A DNA stretch of 64,000 nucleotides, taken from contig CM028380.1 of the NCBI GenBank assembly GCA_013146195.2, positions 83,113,142 to 83,177,141 of the forward strand, in the 5' to 3' direction. The notes below the pieces were generated by a model that saw only the letters and a program-made list of their open reading frames with translations, made no database searches and was not told where the DNA came from. Both the position numbers and the translations under genes were made by a program. This stretch comes from Codonopsis lanceolata (Eukaryota > Streptophyta > Magnoliopsida > Asterales > Campanulaceae). Below, one piece after another: positions 56,189 to 64,000 of the stretch; the first letter of the stretch is position 1, and every line of letters starts with the position of its first letter.

Positions 56189-57494
56189 ATGATCGATGTA
56201 TTTTATACGTCGATTTTATATACTTCTGTGACTTAAATTATGCTATTTCACGAGTCTTTTGAGTACTAATATATGTTTTCGGTGAGTTTTGTAAGTTTCA
56301 GGATTATTGTGAAAATACGCGAAATTCCAGGGTTTTAAGTGCAAATTACAAGGAAAAGAAAAATTGAAGAAAAACGAAGACTGCACAATCTAGACACCTT
56401 GCGGACGCAAGGTGCCTCAGACCTTGCGACCGCACGGTAGGCAGTATAGGCCCCTGAAGTCAGCAATCAAAGAGTCCAAAAGCCACCCACACTGGAGACC
56501 TTGCGGACGCAAGGTATCCAGCACCTTGCGACCGCAAGGTAGGCATAATGCGACCTTTTCGGATTTTCACACAGTCATTCGATCCAATCACAACTCCCAA
56601 GTATATATAGAAGTCAGATGTCGAGCCTAAGCATAAGGAGGACGGCTGGAAGCTCTCTTTACATAGATTTTAGGTAGTTTTAGATTGTATAACATAGTTA
56701 GGTTTTGTAATTTCAAGTATTGAAGATCAAATCATGCCTTTCATCATCTCCATGTGCTGTTCATCGTCTATGATGAACTAAATCATCCCTAATCTAGGAG
56801 GTGGGAGGTAACTTGTATCGAATTTATGTTTTGATTCATAAATATATGTCTATTCAATGCTTGTTGATTGTGTTGTTTATCAACCCCTATATTATTTTGC
56901 TTTGAACAAATGAATGTAATCGCAAATAATAAAGGCTTAGAGGTGCGGATAAGCTGCATGACCAAGTGCATATGGTACAACTCACCAACACAATAAATTG
57001 GACCTATCGGAAGCACGAGTGATAAGTTAGGACCGGTTCTTACATGATCTAGGTGACAGATAGATCATAAATCTAGGTGACAACTAGATTGATAGTTCCT
57101 GTGCTTAGGATATAGAATGGGTGAATTTTGCGGGGATGGAGGCTGAACCAATTGTTCAACAGACTATATCTATTTTTAGTGAACGAACCCAAGCCATTGA
57201 ATGACATTTTTATGAATTGAACATAAAGAAGATATAAGTGAAACCCAGAATCCTAGATTTCCACTCACCATAAGATCTTCATATCTGTTATTACTGTCTA
57301 ATTAGTTAAACATCTATAACTATTAATTTAGAGTAGAATTAAACATAAAAACCCCCCTTAGGTTAATAATTTGCTATCTATAATTCGCACTGTTCGTGAT
57401 CACTTGTCTCTGTGGGTTCGACCCTTGCTTCCGAGTCTATTCTATAATAGTCTTGTACACTTGCAAGGAAATAGATAAATAAAACAATCGATCA
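56189..57494 (+). mobile_element. Same-family solo LTR nested inside LTR A (LTR B, 1306 bp)
   Basis: Same edges as LTR A (TGATCGATG...CAATCGATCA) with the 5-bp duplication TATAA at 56184-56188 and 57495-57499. It has four palindromic words at 56396-56540, a TATATATAG box at about 56602-56610, and the TCTGTGGGTTCGACCCTTGC block near 57409. No internal sequence, so it is a solo LTR. Confidence 0.92.
56396..56540. repeat. Two pairs of palindromes in LTR B
   Basis: ACCTTGCGGACGCAAGGT (56396-56413), ACCTTGCGACCGCACGGT (56421-56438), ACCTTGCGGACGCAAGGT (56498-56515) and ACCTTGCGACCGCAAGGT (56523-56540). Both pairs have a 7-bp gap, as in LTR A. Confidence 0.92.
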
Positions 57495-58289
57495 TATAAC
57501 ATAATTAGTCATTGTAATTACAAGTATTGAAGATCGATTCATGAACTCATTCATCTCCATGTGTTGTTCATCTTCAAGGATGAACTAAATCTTCATTAAT
57601 CTAGGAGGTGGGGGTAACTTGTATTGAATCTATGCTTTAATTTATATTTATGTTCATTCAATTCTTGTTGATTGTGGTGTTTATCAATCCCTATATTATT
57701 TCACTTTGAACAAATGAATGTAATCGTGAATAATAAAGGCCTAGAGGTGCGGATAACTGCATGATCAATGTGCATATGTCATACACTGGCTCACCATCAC
57801 AATAAATTGGACCTATCGATGCACGAGAGTGATAAGTTAGGGCCAGGTTCCATATATGACCTAGGTGACAGATAGAGCATATGTTCTTGTGCTTAGGATA
57901 TAGAATGGATGAATTATTTGGAGATGGAGACTGAACGGTAATTCAATAGGCTATATCTATATTTTGTGAACGAACCCAAGAGATTGAATGAAACTTTATT
58001 AAAATTAAGCATAGAGGAGATAAAAGTGAAACCCTAATCCTAGATTTCCATCCACCATAAGATCTTCATAACCTGTAATTGCTGCTAATTAGTTAAATAC
58101 CTAAATAATAATTAGTTTAGAATAGAACAAATATAAAAACCCCCTTAGATTAATAATTTCCTATCAATAAATCAGACTATCTGTGATCTTCTTGTCTCTG
58201 TGGGTTCGACCCTTGCTTCCAAAACTATTATCCAATAGTCTTGTCCACTTGCAAGGAAAATAATTAAAATAAGACATCGATCATATATA

Positions 58290-61200
58290 TTTGTGGGATT
58301 GGTGGCAACTGGATAAATGTTAAGAATGGTAAACTTTCAATAACAGTCCTAGGTGAAACTGTCAAAATCTCTGTTTTTGATGCTATGAATAGACCTAGTG
58401 ACATGAATGCATGTTTCTCCATAGATGAAATCGAAAAATTAACTACTCAAACTTTTGAAGAAAGTAATGAGGATGACGACTATGAGAAAGATGTATTTAT
58501 AGTTTATGATGATAGACCTATCCCTCCCATAAAAATTGACAATGAAGAAATAGAAAGAGAAATAGAAGAAAAAGAAAGACAAGAAAGAGAAAAATTAGAA
58601 GCTCTTAAAAATATGGATAAAAATAATATGGAAAAAGAATCAGAATCAGAAATTAATTCTGATAAAACAGAAAAAGTAGAGGAAGAAATTAATGAAGAAG
58701 AAGAAGTAGAGATTTTAAAATCTCTTTTTGAAGAAATAGAAGTAGAAAATAAGGAATATGTTAAAGAAGGAAATAATGAGGAGGTTAAAGTAGAAGAAAT
58801 ATCTAAACTGGAAAATTCTGAATTTATTCCATCTGTTAAATCTCCTCCAGTTGAAGAATTAAAGCCATTACCACCCCACTTAAAATATGCATTTTTAGGG
58901 GAAGGTAAAACTTTACCTTTTATAATAGCAGCAAACTTAACTGAAGAACAAGAAGCAAGTTTGTTAAAAGTTTTATGGACACATAAAGAAGCCATAGGAT
59001 GGTCCTTAGCTGATTTAAAAGGTATTAGTTCGTCTATGTGCAGGCATAAAATACATTTAGAAGAAGGTAGTAAGCCTTCAAGAGAAAGACAAAGAAGACT
59101 TAACCCTCACATGGAAGAAGTCGTAAGAAAATAAGTCCTTAAGCTTCTAGATACATGTATAATTTACCCGATTTCTAATAGTAAATGGGTTAGTCCAGTT
59201 CAAGTAGTTCCTAAGAAATCAGGAATTACAGTAGTTAAAAATGAAAAAGATGAATTAGTCCCTACAAGAACTATCACTGATTATAGAATGTGCATTGATT
59301 TGAGAAAACTAAACACGGCAACTAGGAAAGACCACTTTCCCTTGCCATTTATTGACCAAATCCTTGAAAGATTAGCCGGTCATGAGTACTATTGTTTTCT
59401 TGATGGTTTTTCTGGTTACAACCAAATACCTGTAGCACCCGAAGACCAAGAGAAAACAACCTTTACATGTCCTTTTGGTACTTTTGCTTTTAGGAGAATG
59501 CCCTTTGGACTATGTAATGCACCAGCCACCTTTCAAAGATGCATGATATCTATATTCTCAGATTTAGTAGAAAGATGTGTCGAAGTTTTCATGGATGATT
59601 TTTCAGTTTTTGAAAACTCTTTTGATCATTGCCTAGAAAATCTTACATCAGTCTTAAAAAGATGATGTGAAACAAATTTAACCTTAAGTTGGGAGAAAAG
59701 TCACTTCATGGTAAAACATGGAATTGTATTAGGGCATGTTGTGTCTAATAAAGGAATTGAAGTCGATAAGGCAAAAATAGAAGTTATTTCACAATTACCC
59801 CTCCAACTTCTGTTAAAGGTGTTAGAAGTTTTCTATGGCATGCTGGCTTCTATAAAAGATTCATAAAAGATTTTTCCAAAATCTGTAAACCTTTATGTCA
59901 CTTGTTAGCCAAAGATACAGAATTTGTTTTTGATCAAGAATGCTTAAATGCATTTAATTTATTAAAAGAAAGATTAACCACTGCCCCTATTTTATCTGGC
60001 CCCGATTGGTCTCTCCCTTTCGAGATCATGTGCGATACATCAGATTTTGCAATTGGAGCCGTGTTAGGACAAAGGGTAGATAGAAAGCTACATGTGATAC
60101 ATTATGCTAGTAGAACTCTAAATGATGCACAACTAAATTATACAACAACAGAAAAAGAGTTTTTGGCAATTGTGTATGCTTTAGAAAAATTTAGACCATA
60201 TCTGTTAGGATCGAAAGTGATAATTTTTCCTGATCATGCTGCTTTAAAATATTTATTAAGTAAGAAAGATGCTAAGCCTAGACTAATTAGGTGGATGCTA
60301 TTACTGCAAGAATTTGACATTACAATCAAGGATAAAAAAGGAACCGAAAATGTCGTAGCCGACCATTTGTCTAGATTAGAATTTTCACCCTTACTTGAAC
60401 GTCAATTTCTTGACAACCCAATTCCTATAAATGAAGATTTTCCTGATGTACAACTATTAGCAGTCAAAGATTCAGACCCTTGGTATGCTGATTTTGTCAA
60501 CTATTATGTCTCTGATATTATAAATCCTGATTTTGATCACTATCAAAAGAAGAAATTTTTTACTGAAGCAAAAAAGTATTTTTGGGAAGAGCCTCATTTA
60601 TATAAAATGTGTTCAGACTCTTTAATCAGGCGATGTGTTCCAGAAAAAGACCAACAAAGTATTATGGAATTCTGTCATGAATACTCATGTGGGGGGTCAT
60701 TTAGCGGAAATAAAACTGCTAGAAAAATCTTACAATCTGGATTATATTGGCCCACTGTTTTTAGAGACTGTGATTTATTTTATAGAACTTGTGATAAATG
60801 CCAGAGAACTGGTGGAATAGGAAAAAGAAACGAAATGCCCTTGCATACTAATATGGTTGTTGAAATCTTTGATGTCTGGGGCATTGATTTTATGGGTCCT
60901 TTCCCTGTCTCTAACAACTGTGAATATATTTTGGTAGATGTTGATTATGTATCCAAATGGATTGAAGCCATAGGTATTAAAACTAATGATGGTAAAACCG
61001 TGGTTAAATTCATAGAAGATCTTTTTGCCAGGTATGGAGTACCAAAGGCAATAATCAGTGATCAAGGAACGCACTTTACGAATAAATTATTAAATAATGT
61101 TCTTAAGAAACACGGTGTAACTCACAAGTTAGCTACACCCTATCATCCTCAAACATCTGGCCAAGTAGAGGTTAGTAATAGGCAAATTAAAGTAGTATTA

Positions 61201-61778
61201 GAAAAGACCGTTAGGCCTAATCGTAAAGATTGGGAGTCTAAACTTAAGGATGCTTTATGGGCATACCGAACTGCCTATAAGACCCCGATAGGAATGAGTC
61301 CATACCGAATGGTATATGGCAAAGCATGCCATTTACCAGTTGAAATTGAACATAAAGCCTATTGGGTTGTTAAAGACTTAAATTTAGATTTAACCATTGG
61401 TGGTGAGGAAAGATTGTTCCAATTAAATGAATTAGAAGAACATAGGCTAAATTCGTACGAAAATGCTAAAACATATAAAGAAAAGACCAAGAAATACCAT
61501 GACATGGGATTAGCCAATAAAATGTTTCGACCAGGATTGAAAGTTTTACTTTTTAATTCTAGACGAGGTTATTCCCTGGAAAATTAAAATCTAAGTGGTC
61601 TGGTCCTTTTACAATTGTCTGAATTTATCCTCATGGAGCTATTGATATTAGAAATCCAAGAACCAATGAAGTGTTTAAAGTCAATGGACACCGACTCAAA
61701 CCATATCTTGAACCAATGTCAGTCGAACGAACAATTGAATTAATTCGTTTAGCTGACAATGCACCACCCGATGAGTAG
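58290..61778 (+). pseudogene. pol: Athila-lineage pol: protease end, RT, RNase H, integrase
   Basis: Begins within the protease C-terminus (NGKLSITVLGETVKISVFDA), then an acidic linker (58560-58850) and RT. RT blocks include KPLPPHLKYAFLGEGKTLPF, CIDLRKLNTATRKDHFPLPF, FMPFGL-type RRMPFGLCNAPATF and the catalytic FMDDF at about 59588-59602. RNase H follows ([34 protein letters not shown]). Integrase has a zinc region, then [19 protein letters not shown] and SGQVEVSNR holding D, D and E of the core. It ends with the [12 protein letters not shown] tail, TAG at 61776-61778. Lesions: TAA at 59132, TGA at about 59663, a 1-bp loss near 59800, a shift near 61563 and TGA at about 61619. Gag and PBS are missing upstream. 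Confidence 0.93.
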
Positions 61779-62750
61779 GTTTGCAGTTGAGTCGAGCCAA
61801 AGACGTTAAACAAAGGCGCTAAGTGGGAGGCAACCCACTATGATGAATTTTAATTGCTTTTGTAGTTAATTTAAATATGCTATTCTCCGTTAAATTTAAT
61901 TTTGGACATTTAATTTTGAAATTAAATATACCAAAATCCAAGTTTGGGGGAGAAAAGCATCTTAATGTTGTATTTATATGTTGCTAATTTAGTTAGTTTA
62001 GAGTTTTTGTAGAATTTTAATAATGCAGGAAAGTGACGAAACGTAACGGAACCTAACGGAGGGATCTAAGTGTTAAACTGCTAAAAAAGAGGAAAAGGAA
62101 ACAAGAGAAGTGCAATCTGCCCACCTTGTGGACGTAAGGTGCCCAAGGCCTTGCGAGCGCAAGGTCCCCATTTATGCGGTTATCGTGAAACGGAGGATGT
62201 AGACGTGGGAATCAGAAGCGGTTTGACTGCCTACCTTGCGGACGCAAGGTAAAAGACACCTTGCGACCACAAGGTATCTTTATATAAGGGTATGTCGGGC
62301 TTCATTGCAGATCACCAGAAATCCTCCACCTTCAAGCAAGAGCAGCAACAGCTTTTCCCCTTTCATCTTTAGGCGAGATCTTCAAGAATTCTTCCAAATT
62401 CCGGCCACTCTACAAAGAATAACCTCCCTCCTTCAAACCCTTCAACTTCCCTACCTCCATTCATCCACCATTTCACCCCATTGAAGTGTGAAGAAAGGTG
62501 AAGGATTACCCATTTTGGCCGGCAAGCAGCTTCAAAACTCCGGCGATTGTCCACCCAAAACGCAACAAGTAACTCTAACCCTCTTCGATTTTTCTTACGT
62601 ACAATTATATTTGCATGCTTGGGTGTTAGACATTTACGTAGTGATATATTTTTGCATGCTTTAGGAAATAGTTTAATTTTTAATTTTCAATTTTAAATTT
62701 TAAAAATAATAATATTTTAACTGTTAAAATTTTTATTAAGTGCTCAAACA
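61779..62750 (+). other. Athila spacer between pol and ORF3
   Basis: Non-coding. CGCTAAGTGGGAGGCAACCC (61819-61838) and CCAAGTTTGGGGGAG (61938-61952) are typical of Athila downstream of pol. 62123-62275 holds palindromic words, and 62280-62570 is CT- and CA-rich leader-like sequence before the ORF3 start. Confidence 0.65.
62123..62275. repeat. Two pairs of palindromes in the ORF3 leader
   Basis: ACCTTGTGGACGTAAGGT (62123-62140), CCTTGCGAGCGCAAGG (62149-62164), ACCTTGCGGACGCAAGGT (62233-62250) and ACCTTGCGACCACAAGGT (62258-62275). The same two-pair layout as the LTRs, although this is internal sequence. Confidence 0.9.
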
Positions 62751-63792
62751 ATGTCCCATAAGCGTAGAAAATCTTGGCGCCTCCTTTTCCGGGACCTCGC
62801 TTTATTTCTTTAACCGGCTTTCTCGGACCTCGCTGATAAAAATCTCGGAGGAGAGGGAAAATTTGCCTCCATTGGCCTATAATTTTAGGGCTCGTAGGTG
62901 GGGTCGTTTGACTGAGTCTCCAAACAAGGAAATCGTGCCTATTGTTCGCGAGTTCTATGCCAATGGCCGCATTGGCATAGATGGGGGAGTTTTAGAGACC
63001 GTTAATGTTAGGGGCATTAGTGTTAACTTTTTGTCCCAAAGCATTAACATGTATTACGGTACCTCCAACTTCGCAGAGGGTGCCGATGACTATAGCCACC
63101 ACCTCCATCCCCCTGTCCCTATCGAGGTGGTCAATCCGACCATCGCTCACCCTGGAGTGGTGTGGACCCAAAACCGCAACCCACCATACGGTCCACGCAC
63201 CATGGAGGAATCCTTCCTCTTGAACACGGCCAAGCCCGTGTTCAAATTCATCTGCTCCCGCCTTATGCCCACCAGTCACCAACACACGGTGACTTGGGCT
63301 AAGGCCGTCCTGATCTACACCATCATGACTGGTGGGTCTGTTGATGTTGGTCGCCTGATCAACGGCCAAATTAAGACCCTTATTAGAGGTATTACAAATG
63401 CGGGGTTCGCGTTTCCGCATTTGATTACTGGACTGTGTAAGGACGCTGGGGTGAGATGGCCTCGACACGCGGAGAGGCTGAGAGATGTGCCCGCCATCAC
63501 TAGGGCATTTTTGTTTGAGCACCAGCAGCAGCCGCGAGAGAGGGTTCCTTACGTGGAGGAACCCGAAGTAGAGGAGATGGATCCGTTGGAGGAAATCTCC
63601 AACAGGTTAGAGGAAGTCGTCCTCCAAACTGATATGGTGAGTCAGCAGTTGGCACAAATGCGTGCTGACCAAACTCAATTATTCGGTTGGTTTAACATTG
63701 TGGGACAAAATGTCTCCAACTATTACGGGCTGCCACCTGGCACGATCCCCGAGTTTCGTCCTCATTCGTTATTTCCTCCCGACTCACCATGA
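62751..63792 (+). pseudogene. Athila ORF3, putative plant transposon protein domain
   Basis: The likely true start is ATG at 62751 (MSHKRRKSW), a basic start common in Athila ORF3 products, with a frameshift near 62770-62780. The long frame then runs to TGA at 63790-63792. It contains RRWGRLTESPNKEIVPIVRE, FYANGRIGIDGG, NVRGISVNFLSQSINMYYG, the KPVFKFICSRLMPTSHQHTV core, VGRLINGQI, and FAFPHLITGLCKDAGVRWPR, then an acidic coiled-coil-like C-terminus (about residues 275-320). This matches the plant transposon protein family carried in the env position of Athila elements; its function is unknown. Apart from the N-terminal shift it looks intact, better kept than pol. Confidence 0.85.
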
Positions 63793-64000
63793 GTCAAGGC
63801 CCAAGTTTCATACTCTTTCGTTAGGTGGGCCTGCTATGTCCTTTTGATATTTGCCCTTCCCCATCAAGCCTCTCATATGTTCCTCAATTTTGAGGACAAA
63901 ATAGAAAATAAGTTTTGGGGGGGGGGGATTTTAAGCCCAGAGTCTTAGCAGGTCCTAGCCTAAGGAGGAGTGGAGTTGGGCTATGTTTTTAGGGTGGGGA
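63793..64000 (+). other. Athila sequence downstream of ORF3, cut by the window edge
   Basis: Non-coding, with a G13 run at 63916-63928 preceded by AAGTTTT, resembling the purine-rich stretches of Athila 3' regions. The 3' LTR would lie beyond the window. Confidence 0.5.

Larger units (their letters stand above)
55683..58283 (+). mobile_element. Athila-family LTR (LTR A), carrying a nested copy
   Basis: Edges TGATCGATGTATTTTATACG and CATCGATCA, with TATAT on both sides (55678-55682 and 58284-58288). It has a TATAAATAAA box at 56087-56096 and four palindromic words at 55899-56027. The 3' part TCTGTGGGTTCGACCCTTGC (58196-58215) and TTGCAAGGAAAATAATT is typical of Athila LTR ends. Without the nested LTR and its duplication it is about 1290 bp. 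The Athila pol starts directly at its right edge without a PBS or gag. Confidence 0.85.

Noticed and set aside
58504..58995. Minus-strand open frame of 163 codons, serine-rich
   Set aside because: It is the complement of the acidic linker of Athila pol; GAA/GAT codons read as TTC/ATC and TCT on the other strand.
62992..63522. Minus-strand open frame of 176 codons
   Set aside because: Shadow of the well-supported Athila ORF3 on the plus strand.

Overview
The window is an intergenic stretch of a plant nuclear genome, most likely a eudicot with a large, repeat-rich genome. It is AT-rich, carries Stowaway, hAT, Mutator-like and Harbinger DNA transposons, Ty3/gypsy retrotransposons of the plant-only Tat/Ogre and Athila lineages, Ty1/copia LTRs, an L1 LINE and a TRIM. 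I found no intact host protein gene, rRNA gene, tRNA gene or CRISPR array. The species cannot be named from the sequence alone.

Layout. 1-0.6 kb: 3' end of a PIF/Harbinger element. 1.0-1.3 kb: Stowaway MITE. 1.5-6.9 kb: remnant of a Tat element lying on the minus strand, as 3' LTR, 3' UTR repeats, then an antisense intron-containing plant-mobile-domain (PMD) gene. 7-19 kb: mostly anonymous DNA with a Mutator-like MITE (8737-9955), a 112-bp hAT foldback (13134-13245), other MITE remnants and LTR-like blocks. 19.9-21.3 kb: degraded Tat gag on the plus strand. 22.3-24.1 kb: copia LTR.

24.1-55.7 kb is one old minus-strand Tat element, broken open by younger insertions. Its order from its own 5' side is gag (55.68-54.41 kb), protease (54.40-53.79 and 43.73-43.41 kb), G-patch, RT start (to about 41.94 kb), then two antisense genes (DUF7745-like, 40.69-41.93 kb; PMD, 24.53-24.61 plus 39.49-39.83 kb) and 3' UTR repeats. 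A second Tat-family element (24611-39487, minus strand, TSD GGAGG) sits in the PMD gene and itself carries an L1 fragment, a copia solo LTR and a hAT MITE. A third (43731-53784, plus strand, TSD CCTGG) sits in the protease gene and carries a TRIM (50345-50935, TSD GATGG) and a hAT MITE. An Athila LTR (55683-58283) with a same-family solo LTR nested inside it (56189-57494, TSD TATAA) cuts the outer gag. An Athila pol pseudogene and its 3' plant-transposon-protein ORF fill 58.3-63.8 kb.

The most interesting pattern is that the LTRs and 3' UTR tandem arrays of these unrelated elements are built from short stem-loop words. Within an array the stem sequences differ between copies, yet in several cases both arms have changed so that pairing is kept. 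This is seen in the 27.4-29.3 kb array, in the 49.65-51.5 kb array, and in paired 18-bp palindromes in the Athila LTRs, the Athila ORF3 leader and an LTR-like block at 16.5 kb.
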